From contig NW_023605083.1 in the NCBI RefSeq assembly GCF_014898055.3, positions 93,397,483 to 93,461,482 of the forward strand: a stretch of 64,000 bases of DNA, read 5' to 3'. The translations under genes were made by a program, and so were the position numbers. The stretch is from Talpa occidentalis (lineage: Eukaryota; Chordata; Mammalia; Eulipotyphla; Talpidae). This document shows positions 1-12,800 of the stretch, piece after piece. A model generated the notes under the pieces. The model saw nothing but the letters and a program-made list of their open reading frames with translations, did no database searches and was not told the origin of the DNA. How positions within the stretch are numbered: the stretch's first letter is position 1; each line of letters begins with the position of its first letter.

Positions 1-75
1 CTTCTTTTTCCTCTCAGCTTCTGTTTGTTCTTGGCTTCTGCTGGTGTCCCTGCAGATGCCGCCCTTATAAACTCA
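1..75 (+). repeat. Unassigned dispersed repeat, edge fragment (copy A)
   Basis: CTTCTGCTGGTGTCCCTGCA followed by a GATGCCGCCCTTATA block matches the right end of copy B, including the GACGCCGCCCCTACA part beyond it. The left part is cut off by the window edge, so the assignment is weaker than for the other copies. Confidence 0.5.
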
Positions 76-504
76 GTCTCTCAGCCCAGGTGTACCCACT
101 TCAGGGGCCCGCCATCAGGCATGCATTCAGGACCACAGGGTTCCCTCATCTATCCTAATGGCGGGAGGGCAGAAAAGCTTGATACTTTTACCTTACCTAC
201 TCCAACCCATTTTGCAAGTGAAGGGGAAAAGGATAACATTGGTCTAGTGAGAGACACTGAATCACCCTAGGTCACAAAGCATTTCGAGAACTAGGATCCA
301 GAACTCCTAACTCTATTTTTGCCTCTTTCAGATTGGGTTATCTTCCTAGTGCCTGACCTTGCTCTAATCATAATCAAACCCATACTACCAGAACCTGTTC
401 TCACCACAACTCTACCAGACCCATCAGTTTTACAAAAGAGATTAAGAACCTCCCCAAAACAAACTAGGAATGATATGCTGGAATTTTAATCCATGGACTT
501 CAAT

Positions 505-745
505 TAGCTATCAATCATTTGAGAACTTCCTCAGTGCCAGGCACTATTCTCAGCACATGCGTCATGCCATTTAAGTCTTATTCTAATCAGAATTACTCTG
601 ATCCTAATAGATTAACATTGTCATTGTCCTTGCTTTATAAATGAGTTAACTGGAACATGGTCAGATGAAGTAACTTGTCCAAAGTCACACAGAGGGTGAG
701 TGATAGCACGGGGTCACAAGCCAGCAGTCCAGAGTCTGCACATTT
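505..745 (-). mobile_element. MIR SINE fragment
   Basis: The MIR reverse complement is seen from GTGCCAGGCACTATTCTCAG through CCAAAGTCACACAGAGGGTG and GATAGCACGGGGTCACAAGC. Confidence 0.75.
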
Positions 746-1594
746 TCACTTCCTTATGCTGACTTTCAGAATCCAAAACCTGAGTACATTTTGCTAAATC
801 ACAGTTTTAGAAATCAGGTGAGCTATCTATGGCCCACTAGGGAGGGCTCTAAGCCTGTCAGTCTTAGCCCATTCAGGAACATCACTGAGTACAATAGGAC
901 AGGATGAACATATGACACAGATGCAGGGGTCCTGGTTGGCAACCCTGGAGACCTTGCAGCTAGTGCCTGAGCAGCTCCCCACCTGGGCTCTGTGAACCCC
1001 ACATCTAAGCCCTCAATCTCAGATGTTTTACAGTTCCTGAAACAGAATCATGACCACAGGGACAGCAATTCTTGAGCAAAGTTGGAAGACTACAGCCTAT
1101 GCAGACTGCTCTCTGTGACCTCCTCAGTCCATTTCCTGAAGTCCCAGCACTAAAACAGGAAGAAATAACTGTCTGGCCTTGCAGGAAGTAACTTTAGCTG
1201 AGCTGGTTGACCAGATGTCCATTTTACCTCAGGCACTGGGAAGAGCAAGTTCTAATCTTGAGTATTCCTCAGTTTAGTTAGGGAGAGGGATGCATAAATC
1301 ATAAAGCACAAGGACCTGTCTCAAATCCCTTTTTTGAAGTTAAAAAGTAAGAATAGCTCCAAAGTCAGGTGGAATAGGCAGTGATGGAAAGGGTCCTTTC
1401 ACTGTGGTGAAGTCACAGACACATCACTTTATATCAGCCAGTGCATCATTTTACATCACCCACTCCAGATGAGTGAGGAGGAGATCAAGAGCCTTTATGT
1501 TCCAGGCTCTGTGGGAGCACTCTTCAACCTTTTGTTGATCGGATCCTTCTGCACCCTCCAAGGTCAGCGCTCTTATTGTCACAGGACTACAGAG

Positions 1595-1725
1595 TTTCTA
1601 GGTCTGAATCTCAATTCTACAGCTTACTGCTCTGGGACTTTGGACAGGTGACTGCACCTTTCTGCCTCAGTTTCCCCATTTGTCAAATCAGAACAATAAT
1701 AGTACCTGCTCCCTGAGTGATTGTA
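1595..1725 (+). mobile_element. MIR SINE fragment
   Basis: TCTGCCTCAGTTTCCCCATT, TGTCAAATCAGAACAATAAT and AGTACCTGCTCCCTGAGTGA are MIR-like. A second, reversed scrap (CATTTTACAGATGAGGAAAA) sits at about 1795-1850. Confidence 0.7.
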
Positions 1726-1983
1726 AGGAGTCAGGACACCCACAAGCAAATGACTAGGGGTAGGGAGTCATAACCTGGCATTCAGGATACAGGGATTAGC
1801 TATTATTTTCCCCATTTTACAGATGAGGAAAATGAGGCACACAGATCCCAGGCCATCCAGCTTGGGGCTTCCACTGCAAGTGTCTGTCCTTTAGTGGAAG
1901 CAACACTGAGAGTGTTTCATACTAGCTCTGTGGGCATGGGCCAACCTTCCCTGAGGGGAGGTACTGGTTTTCTCTTTGCACAG

Positions 1984-2137
1984 AAAACTCCACTGCAAAC
2001 GCAACTACATCCACATGAACTTGTTTGCGTCTTTCATCCTGAGAGCCCTGGCTGTGCTGGTGAAGGATGTTATCATCCATAACTCTTACTCCAACAGGCC
2101 CAGCAGTGAGAAAGGATGGGTGTCCTACATGACAGAG
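1984..2137 (+). CDS. GLP2R: GLP2R exon: ICL1, TM2, ECL1
   Basis: 154 bp. It opens with one base completing an Arg codon, then [20 protein letters not shown] and the rest of TM2. It continues into extracellular loop 1 ([20 protein letters not shown]) and ends in frame at Glu. Acceptor ...TTTGCACAG, donor GTATGT. The RNYIHMNLF string is a class B receptor signature for the start of TM2. Confidence 0.96.
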
Positions 2138-5100
2138 GTATGTCCTCTTTCCCACTGGCCTCCCGTCTGGTGGAGCAGTGACGCTGTTTGAGCCCAGAAC
2201 TTTCTTTATTGGGATGCTTTAAATTATTAGAGAGTTATTTTTAATTTTAATTATTAAATATTAATGATGACCATCAGATTTTCTGTTTCTTTTTGTGTCT
2301 GCTGTAGTAATTTATGTTTTTCTAGGAAACTCCTTCATCTAGCTTTTCAAATTGATGAGCCAAATATTGTTCATATTCTCTTAAGACCTTATAAAAAATA
2401 TACTCCATCTAAAGTGGTTTTCCTTCTTATATTTTTGATATTGATTATGTGTACCTTTGTTCTCTTTTATTCCCCCTCGATCATCCTTACCAGGAAGTTT
2501 GCCAATTTTATTGGATTTTTCAAATAACAAACTTTCAGCATTATTGCTTCCCTTCATTTTTTATTCTCTGTTTCATTAGTCTTTGCTTTATCTGTATTAT
2601 TTCCTGACATGTATTTTCTTTGGGTTTAATTTGCTGTTCTTTTTCTGACATTTTTGAAAGCTACTTAATATAATTGATTTTCAGCCATTTCTTTTTGAAT
2701 AAACACATTTAAGGGTATAAGTTGCATTCTAGATGTGGTATTAATGTCATACAATCCATACAGATAACTTGAGGTGCAATAGTATCCTTATATTCAGTTC
2801 AATAGTAAGTTCTCACTTCTATTATCATTTCTTATTTGATTCATGGGTTATTTGAAAATTTAGTTCCTAAGTTCTAATCATGTGAAGATTTTTTAGCTAT
2901 TGATAGCTAGATCAATATCAGAGAACAGCCTTTTCATGTTCACTTAAGGGAAGTTGCTGCTGCTGAATCTCTGTTTTCACCTAAAAATGTCTAGAATGTC
3001 AAGGAGGGGTCTGGGTTTGCATGTGTAGGGGATGCCCTGCTCCACGTTTTGATACTGTTCCAACCTCTCTGAGATGGGCAGCAGGGGTTCATGAGGGGAG
3101 GGAAGAGGGGGGAGTGCCCGGGGAGGGGGTCCTCTAACCTCTTGGTATGTAGACCCTCAGGAAGCCTGGACTCACCCTTGGGTGCTCTTTCCCCTGCAGA
3201 TATCCACGTCCTGCCGCGTGGTCCAGTCTCTCCTTCATTTCTTCACGGGCACCAATTACTCTTGGCTGCTGGTCGAAGGCCTTTACCTCCACTCACTGCT
3301 GGACCCTACAGTGTTTTCTGAAAGGCGTTTGTGGCCCACATACCTGCTGCTGGGTTGGGGTGAGTGACCTAAAACCCTGCCTCTTCTCCTGGGAACCCAT
3401 TAGAACATGGGGGCCTGTTAAAATCTTTGGTTGAAGTTAGACACCCAATTTTAGGGCAATGTCAGTTAATTCCCCAATGGCAAGAGACTGAACAGAGATG
3501 TGTGTGAGGGGGGGAGGGATGTAGATGCACATGTGTGTGTGTGTGTGTGTGTGTGCGCGCGCACACGCGCATGTGTCCATGTGCTGTAGAGCCAATGCCA
3601 CAATCAAAATTTCCAAGGATTTTCTCAACAATCAGATGACTCCCCTCGCCCTGTCCCATCTGTGTTGGTCTGCTGGGGCTGCCATAATAAATCCATGGAC
3701 TGTGTAGCTTAAACAATAGACATTTATTGCTCACAGTTGCAGAGGTGGGAAGTTTGAGATCAGGGCGCCAGCAAGATGGAGTCCTAGCAAGGGCCCCCTT
3801 CCTGTCCTGCAGCTACCTGCTTTCTTACTGTAGTCTCACACAGGGGTGTGGGGAGCAGGGAGAGAAAGTGAGGGACACAGTGTCCAGAAAATTCTGGTCT
3901 CTTCTTATATGAGCACTAATCCTACCACAATGACAGCCCCTTCAAACTTAGTTACTTCCAAAGGTGTGCATCAACATATGAATTTGTGGGGGTGGGGGGC
4001 ACAGACATTCAGACCATAATGACAACTAAATCTTCAAGATGATGTCTGGACCTCCTGTGCCAAAATTTAGGAGAATTTGAGGCTGCAGGATTCAGGGGAA
4101 ATGGCATTGGCCTGCAATTCAGATTTTGGTTAATGTCTTTGGATCTATTTGAAGTTGCTTTGTGACATGTGACAAGTCTGTTCTCTCTGGTTTGGGTTTC
4201 TTTGCCGATAACACAATGAATCAACTCAATTCCATCTTAGGTCTCTCCAGCTCTAACAGTCTGCTATTCTATGATGTTTGGGATTTTCCTAAATTTCAAC
4301 CAGTTGTGCTTGGCCCATCAAGCAGGGTGGGAGAGGGAGGGGGTTTTGGTCAACCAGCTCCTAAGTAAATTTCCCTGTATTTCCCCCCAGCCTTCCCAGT
4401 GCTATTTGTTGTACCCTGGATTATTGTTCGTTTCCAGCTGGAGAACACGGGGTATGTAATTGACATCTTTTCCCACTTCCAAGAACCAGCAATCCCTAGG
4501 AATCCACAAATATAAGATTATACTAGTTTTTCTTTTTCTTTTTTTTTTTTTTTAATAGAGGCATGTTTTATTTATTTATTTGTTTGTTTGTTTGTTTTGT
4601 TTATACATGCACTGGGTACAGTCAGAAGCGCGGGAGGGTGAGAGAATTCACCAGAGCCAGAGCGGGGAGCAGAGCAGGCAGAAGGACAGAAGTACACTGC
4701 TGAGGGGAGCAGCGGGCGGCAGGAGAGGTCTGCGCGCCATGTGGGACCCTCCTCTGGTGGCCGGGGAGCAGCCGGGGATCAAACCGGCGCTGCAGAGGCC
4801 GCGGGCAGCTTCGCAACCCAGCGCTCAACCACTGCGCCACCGGGGAGGCCCAGATTATACTAGTTTTTCAAAGAGAATATCCACTTTGACCCTTAGAATA
4901 TCTCTCTCTCATGTTTTTGACCATCTAGAATATACTTAAGAATCTAGATAAAATAATCAAAGGTATATCCTATGGTAATTAGTTTATTAATTTAGTTACA
5001 CATGTCAATAGCAAAAAATTAGCATTATTTAGCACAAAAATTAGTAGCATCAGTTAGTAGTGACCCTGGGTATACATGGGTATAGGTACAAGAATTATTA

Positions 5101-6806
5101 TTGTGTCATCACTCACAGTGTGAAAAAAAAACTGAAATGGGTGAGGGGACTCAAAAGGTGCAAACTTCCAACTAAAAATAATATCATAAGGATGTACTGT
5201 TCTGTTTATTTGAAAGTTGCTAAGAAAGTAGATTGTAAAACACATCACAAGAAAAAATGTAACTATGTGAGGTAATGGATGTTAACTAGATTTATTGTGA
5301 TCATCATTTCACAGTATATACATACATAGAATCATATTTATATATATGTACATTCATATATACAGATAGAATCAACATATACATACATAGAATCATTAAT
5401 GAAACCAATATGTGGTTCTATGTCAATTATATCTCAATTAAAAAACAATGAGTATCCATCAATCTGGAACTCATTCAGCACATTGTGGTACACTTACATT
5501 GTGGAATATTATGAGACTACTGAAAAAACTAGTTAGTTCTAGAACTTTTGGCTTTTAGAGATTGAATCTGAACATCATGTTATTAATACTGTTGCTTAAT
5601 ACTGCATATCCCTTGATCCTATTTTTCCCTCCAAGTAATCATGACCAAAAAAAAACCCCTAATTAAGAATTTATGTTTATATGGACATGTGGAAAGATAC
5701 ACACCAAGATATTAGCATTGAAGGGCTCCTTAATAGTAAGGAGAATAATCGATGGAAATCAGTCTTGAGTGTGAGCATTCTGCTTCCAGAAGGCACGGGA
5801 TCTTCACATTCAACCTTATCTCAATTTTAAAACTTCTACTGCCTGCTCTTTGCCATAGGTGCTGGATAAACAGGAATATGAAGATCTGGTGGATCATTCG
5901 AGGACCCATGATGTTCTGTGTGGCAGTAAGCACCACCCTGTTCACCCTATACCCTCTCTGAACTAAGCAGCGTCGGAGGACCCTGCTCCTCTCTCCTGTC
6001 CCCCTCACCAAAATCTCTGGCTCAAAATGAGCCTGGGCTGAACTATTTAAGAAGCTGAACTGTGAGTGGGATCTACTAAATAGGAAGAAACAGGCTAGAA
6101 ACATCTTTTTGTGTTCAACTTTATACTACATGCCATCTTCTCGCTGGTTTTTCAGTTGTTTAAAGAAACCTGTAATGAGCTCAGTGATAGCATATTGAGC
6201 AGCTGCCATGTGTACAAGCCCTGAGGACACAGGCGCCTTTTCTCATGGACAAGCCCTTGACTAGCAGGCTGGGCTCTTGGTTTGTATTTTAACAACATTA
6301 ACAAGAAGGAGGGGAGTCAAAAGGAAGTGCTGTTAGAGAAGAAAAACACAATTAATATTCACCAAAGCTATGATGGGCGTCAGAGTCGGCAGTAGATGCT
6401 CTTCTGAGCTTGTCCCTGTCTAGGTCCTCTGCCTTACCAGGTGCCCTAGGACCTTCTGCCTTTTCATATTTGCCAAGACAACTCTTCACTCTCACACCCC
6501 TCTTCTCTGAAGAGTTACTGTGGAAATCTCCTCATACCCTGAATTTCCCCACCCCATCGAAACTTCCCTTTGCTGCGTTACGTCTCTGTTTTCCAGGGTG
6601 AAAGTCAGATCATAGGTAATTGTTTAATTTATCATTGTTGTAAAAATGAATGAATGAATGAGGATAGTGAAAGGATTCACAAACCTTCATTTCCTAGGAG
6701 ACAGTCCTGATTGAGATTAATTTGCTGAAATATGTGCCTCTTCCCTGTTAAGCCTAAATGGTAAGAACAGAACGAAAATTCAACAAATCACGAAGTGAAG
6801 GACACG

Positions 6807-6848
<42 letters not shown>

Positions 6849-9800
6849 TGAAATACAGATATCCCATTAGAAGAGATATATTACTTGGTTCTATTTAGTT
6901 TTTTATTTAAGTGTTCTGTTGCTAACTATTCTTAGACTGGGAATTTCCATTATTCTTTTGGCTTGTGGATTTGATAAATAGTCACTTGGCTGAAACTCTA
7001 GTCTAAGCTCGTCGGTTATTGATTCTCCTGAAGCCAATAAGGCAAGTAATAACAGGTACATGTTGGATTCTGCAGCTTGTGTTTCAATATGTAGGTGAAG
7101 GGTTTTGCCTCTAGACGGGGACATTAATACTGTGCTGATCAATACCTATAGAGATTTTACTCCATGAACCATCACCTCATTGTCTATTTTGACTCTCTCT
7201 CTGTTGCACAGAGACATTCTTAGGTCTTCAATTTAAAAAACAACAGCAATCAAAACCCTCTTCCAGCCCTGCAAATAAATGTGAGGAAGTAAGATCTCTA
7301 TTCTGCATCCCTTGTCAATGGCTGTTCTATCAGCATTTTTCCCTTTATGGCCAAATTTCTTATATGTGGTCTACACTGGCTGTGTACCCTCTTAACATAT
7401 TATCCAGAGAACAAAGCCTTAGAATCTGGTTTGTGCTTCCACCTGTGAACTGCAGGTTCTCTAATGAGCTCCTTATTCCTAAATGCAGTCTTATTTGCCT
7501 AAATTCGTTTAAGTCTCCTTAAAATTCATCATGAGCTTCTAGCATTCCATTTCCTTTGTGGTTTTCTCCACAAAGGGCAGCGATTGCTACCTTTTGTCTA
7601 GCTCTTTGGTTTCTCCAATTCCTCCACCTTTCCCTCTGTTGCAAGGTGATCCACTTAACCTTTGTTCCTCCCAGACTCCAAGTCCCCCTGGGTGATATCA
7701 CCTATTCCATTGGTTCCAGGATCTAGCTGGGACCTCTGTGGTCCAGATGTAAATATCTAACTGCCTTGGAACATCTCTTGTGTCCAAAGCTACTGAACTT
7801 CTCCCTCCTCTCCCTATATAGCTCTTCCTCCTCCAAGTGGTCTCTAGTGAATGCCACTAACATCTGGGGTTACCTCTGACCTCACATCTAACTAGTAATA
7901 AAAATAAAATGTCAATAATTTCCAATCCATCACCTCCTATTCATCACTGATGCACTGGACTGTGGTATAATTTTACCTCCCTACCTTCCCCAGGAACTCA
8001 CAAACTGCCTGCCAACTGATCTCATCTTTCCTGGTCTTGCCTTCACCCAATCGATTCTCCATAATGCTGCTAAAGTGATCTTTCTGAAATGCAGAATGCA
8101 AATCTGCCCAGGTCCCTTGACTAGTGAGAATTCATCACTGACCCTCCACTGCTTTCAGAAGAAACTTCAATTTCCCTGTGTAACTGTGAAAGGTTCTGTG
8201 GGAAGTGGCTTTCTCCAGTTTCAGTTTTCACAAAACTTGATCTCATTTTTCAAGTCCTTCCCACATTCAACTACTTGTTCTACCACTCCAGAAGGTTCAT
8301 AATCTCTCATGGAGTTCCTGTGAAGATGTAGGCCAGGGCCAACATGGCTGCCATGGTGGCTCACACACAGGGGTCATGCTGGTTGTTGGTAGGAGGACAC
8401 AATCGTCCCCTGGTCTCTCCACAGGCTGCTTGAGTGTCCTTAAAATATGGCGGCTGGTTTTCCCCTGAGTGAGCAGTGGGGGCGGGGCAGATGGAAGCCA
8501 TCCATTTAAGGACTTAGTCTCAAAAATCATATAGCATTACTTCCACCATATTTTTGTCATTAGGAGCAAGTAACTAAGTATAACTCACATTCCGGAGGGA
8601 CGGGAAAATTAGATACTGCTGTTCAAAGGGAGAAGTCTTGAGGAATTTGTGGGCAAATTAAAAAATTTCTACTGAGTTTGGCAATGAAGGGCTAAATTTT
8701 TCCAATCCTTCAAAATTGTGAAAAGCAGTCTAGGGAGGGGAGAATGCCTATTTTCTAGTGAGTTTTGTGGCAGGAACAGGACTTCAAGTTAGATACCAGA
8801 AGTGTAGTGCTTTATAGAAGGCAGGCAGGTGGCATTTGTTTGAGTAAATGAAAGGTTGCAATCAGATATAGCTGGGTTTAATGATCACCTCAGTCCCTTA
8901 TTAGCATTGCAACCTTGGGAATTACACTTGTCTCTCTGTGCCTCTTTTTCCTTGTCATATGGCATAAAAGTAGTGTGGCTTCCTCTGAGGGTTTTTGTGA
9001 GGTTTAAATAAAATAAAGTATGGAAAGTTAGCCTAGTGCCTGGCATGGCTAAGTGCTCAGTAAATGTTAGATAATAATAATATTAATGTAAATGTCCATT
9101 TGTCATTCTCAGTTAGCTGGAGTTGTGTCTCCCTGAGGCAGAAGAATAAATTAAATGACTTTTCAAGAGCCTTTTAAGACTTTCAGTTGGTCTTAGAGGG
9201 CTCGAGGATTACTGCAAGCGCTATCTGCCTGACCACTGGCCACCAATTTGCATGAATGAGGATGTGATGGCAGGACCCTGGGTGACCTTGGTATTTATAG
9301 CTATATGGGGCCCATCACTTACTTACCCATATCTGTTTTCTCTTTTTAAAGGTCAATTTCTTTCTCTTCATGAAAATCCTCAAGCTTCTCATTTCCAAGC
9401 TCAAAGCCCATCAAATGTGCTTCAGAGATTACAGATACAGGTGAGTTGGCATGAGGTCAGTACCCAGTGGTCCCAGATCATTTTGACTTCTTCTGGCTAT
9501 GCTGGCACATCCTCTGGGGAGGAGAATGAGTTGCTTTAGTATATTTATCTCTTAGGATAAGAGTGTCAGGGAAAGCCCCTCTGAGAAAGGTACTACGGGA
9601 TCATATAGGGTTTTTGCCAGTGATGGGGATTCTTCTGCCCTCCTAAAAAGGAAGTGAGTGGGGGAGTATTCAGCAACTTACACATTTTCCCAGCAGGGAA
9701 TTGTGAACATGCCCTTAAGGGTGGGTGATAAATGAGGAATGACAAAAGCCAAATGAAGGGAAGCTTGACAGGGGTCTTTCTTTGGGAAGAATTTATGATA

Positions 9801-12800
9801 GCAGAATTAAAGACATAGTATAACTAACAAGGGAGTGTTGAGGGTTGCTAAGACCTTGAGAAATAATACTTTTGGTGTTCAAGGGAAAACAGTCTTAACA
9901 GTCACTTTTTGTTTGTGACCTGCCTTGGCTGTGCCCAATCTTCTGCTTTCCACAGTGACAGTAAGTCAAATCATAGTTTTGTTTTTTTTTTTAAAAGATT
10001 TATTTATTTATGCATACAAGAGCTGGGGTACAGGCCAGAGATGCGGGGGATAAGGGGACTCACCAGAGACTGAGTCGGTAACAGAACAGGCAGAGTGACT
10101 GAAATACACTGCTGAGGGGAGCAGCGGGTGAGTCAGGAGAGGTCTGCTGTGCCACGTGGGCAGCTTCCTGGCCGGAGGATCGAACTCCTGCTGCAGAGGC
10201 TGCGGATTGCTTCATAGTGTGGTGCTTAACCCCTTGCGCACCGCAAGGGGAGTCCCACTGTTTCTCACTTCTGGGCAGTTGTGGCTCTACCACAAGGTCG
10301 CCGTGAGATGCAGCCATCTTGGGGCATGTCTGGGGCTGGGGGGATCCCCTGGAGAGATGGTGCGCTCCTGTGTGGACAGGAGGCCTCGGCACCTTTTCAC
10401 AAGCCAGCTGTGATTCATTGTGGGAAGCGTGGATTCCAGAAGGTGAGGTTCCCTGAGCGTCATTGTGGTGAATCCAGGTACACAGCAGGCAGGAGTACTG
10501 GGGGGCTGGAAGGCTGGCAGGCCTCCCAGGCCCCAGCAAGTCTTCACTCTGGGCTCTCCGGCGTTCTCTGGTTGTCTCTGCTGCTCTGCTCTCTCATGGT
10601 TCTGCTTCTGCTTCTCTGCTTCTGCTGCTTCTCTTCTGCTGGTGTCCCTGTGACGCCGCCCCTACACCCAGCTAGTACATGGTTACGTCAGCATTTGAGA
10701 CTTTCCTCTGTGTTCACTGTTCTTGAACGCCTCCCTAAGCTGACAACCAAGGAGGTGGGCACCGATGAGGAAACTGAGGCTCAGAGAGGTGTAAGGGCAG
10801 AAGGACACGGAGCAGGTTCTCTGATCCAGCAGACGGGGTAAAGGAAGAAAGGAAGTCCTGGAGCCCTCTGCGGCTTTTCAGGCTTTTATCGGGATTTACC
10901 AGGTACATGGCAGGCAGGGGTGCTGGGGGGCCGGGAGGTTGTCAGGCCTCCCAGCCCCCAGCAAGTCTTCACTCTGTCTGGGCTCTCCGGCATTCTTTGG
11001 TGGTCTCTGCTGCTCTCGTGGTTCTGCTCTCTACTCTCCCGATGATGTTCTTCTCTGCTTCTTCTGTTCTCCTCGTGGTTCTTCTGGTGTCCCTCTGAAA
11101 AAAGCTTCGGCAGCATTCTCCTTTCAGCAGCACATGGCAAGTCTACCCAGGAGATGAAGACGTTTGCCCATAGTTATTTTTTGAGATCTACATTGCTGTA
11201 AATGCAAATGAGTGCATGAGTAAATGAATGAATGAGCCATAAAAGGTCCCCTCCCTCCTTTTCTAGTTAGTCTTTGTTTTAATGGAACATGTGCACTTAG
11301 CAGGGCTCTGGGGGAGGGAGTGGTTTAACCCCAAAGAGTAGCTCTAAAGGTGGGGATTTTAGTCCACATGGAAGCTTGGAGGTGGCCTATGAGGGAAGAA
11401 GGCTGCCCTAGTCTCAGTCTCTGTAAGACCAGAATGGGGCCTGACCCGGGCGCATTGGGATGGTAGTTTTTCCACTTATCTGGAAAACATTTAATGAATG
11501 CTCACATTGTGCCTAGGATAAAGGTAAATATGACACGGAGCACACATGCTAACTTGCTCAAGACCAGATGGCATGCGAGTCAGGAGGACCAAGCTGACTA
11601 GGGCCTTTGACTTGAGGATTGACCTCTGGCAAGTCTCTTGACCTCCCTGGTCCTGCTTTCTGGTGTGTAAAATGTGGATGTCACACCAGCTCCTGCTTGT
11701 TATAGGGATTAAAGGAGGTCATAGATAGGGGTTCCCAGTTACCTGCTGTTCCCAAATAGTCTGCTGTTCTGAGTGGTATTTGTCCAGGACCCAGACTCCA
11801 AGTCCTATCTACCTAAAACCTTTCCTCCAGGGGGTCCAGAAGAAGAACACACACAGCTCTGGACTGAGCAAATATATACCGTCATTGGCCCAAATATTTT
11901 GCAAATGCCACTAGCCTTGGTGTGCTTGGGCTGGCCTGGACCACACAGAGCCATGCTGCTTCCCCCAACACCTCTGGTCAAGCCTCCAAGTGGCTGTCAG
12001 ACACTTGACCCCTTTTCCAAGCTCAGTGGAGGTCCAAGGCTAAGAGCAGAGCTGCTTGGTCTACCCTCTGTGCATCCATTCAGGGGGAGCAGTTCTCTCA
12101 CTGAGCAGGCTCAGGGGAATTCAAAGCACCCTGGGAACCCAACAGAGAACAAAACAGCATACAAATGTTAAGGCACTATTTTCCACACAAACTGAGAGCT
12201 TAAACCCTGCATTTTGTGCCCCTGAAGCCCACCCAGTATCAAAGGGGTCTTTCCTACCCTTCAGACCCACAGCGGCCCCTACAATATCTTTCCATTCTGG
12301 CTGTTCATAGCATCACCTGACAGCTGGCCAAACACGGAATCTGTGAGCTCCTCTGGGCGCTCTGACTTAGTAAGTGAGCGATGGGCCCCGCCTGTAGACT
12401 TCCTATGGTGATCTAGAACACAGCCAGAGTTGGGGACACTGGATCAGATGCTCTAGTGAAATAATGAATGGAATTTTCTGGTGTGACCGTGGCAAATGTG
12501 TTTCTAAGCCACCTCAACTTCCCCTTTTCCAGGATTTCCTTATGCAAGATAGTGGCTTCCAAGCTTTTCTGTTCCTATATTTTTATCAGTAAATGAATTT
12601 TGAACATGTCCCTCATCATATTTACACACAGTCTATTGAACTGACATATATAATATAATGGACACAGCTAAATAGGAAATTATAAACGATAGATAAAAAT
12701 TAACATGCACAGAGCATCTATTATCTTCTTTTATTATATTTTCTTCCATTACTACATGGATTGCCTTACACCTTCCTGAAGTATGCACACCTGTTTAAGA

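Larger units (their letters stand above)
1..1983 (+). other. GLP2R: GLP2R intron (3' part)
   Basis: No exon is visible. The block at 1469-1651 is open but does not match the receptor. The stretch holds the edge of an unassigned dispersed repeat (1 to about 75) and MIR fragments near 505-745, 1595-1725 and 1795-1850. The intron ends with a CAG acceptor at 1981-1983 preceded by a pyrimidine-rich tract. Confidence 0.75.
3360..4390 (+). other. GLP2R: GLP2R intron
   Basis: Contains a 52-bp strictly alternating purine-pyrimidine tract (3525-3576) and an MLT1-like LTR on the minus strand (3661-4024). No other gene-like sequence. The acceptor is CCCCCCAG at 4383-4390. Confidence 0.8.
4452..5858 (+). 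other. GLP2R: GLP2R intron
   Basis: Holds a reverse-oriented tRNA-derived SINE (4532-4851) with target-site duplications. Downstream is an L1 3' end (about 5115-5450), followed by a second short L1-like piece (about 5455-5540). The acceptor is TGCCATAG at 5851-5858, a weaker TAG-type site. Confidence 0.8.
5926..9351 (+). other. GLP2R: GLP2R intron
   Basis: No gene seen. Repeats: (TG)20 at 6808-6847, an L2 3' end at about 7850-8290, an unassigned mammalian-wide repeat at about 8310-8690, and a MIR at about 8895-9090. The stretch 5930-7850 is otherwise unassigned. The acceptor is TTTTTAAAG at 9343-9351. Confidence 0.75.

Noticed and set aside
1469..1651. Possible upstream GLP2R exon
   Set aside because: It has no match to receptor residues that should precede KLHC (TM1), and no suitable splice context was found.
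10281..10841. 186-codon plus-strand frame
   Set aside because: It reads through the unassigned repeat, and its Leu/Ser/Cys-rich part is just the CTG-type pyrimidine stretch.
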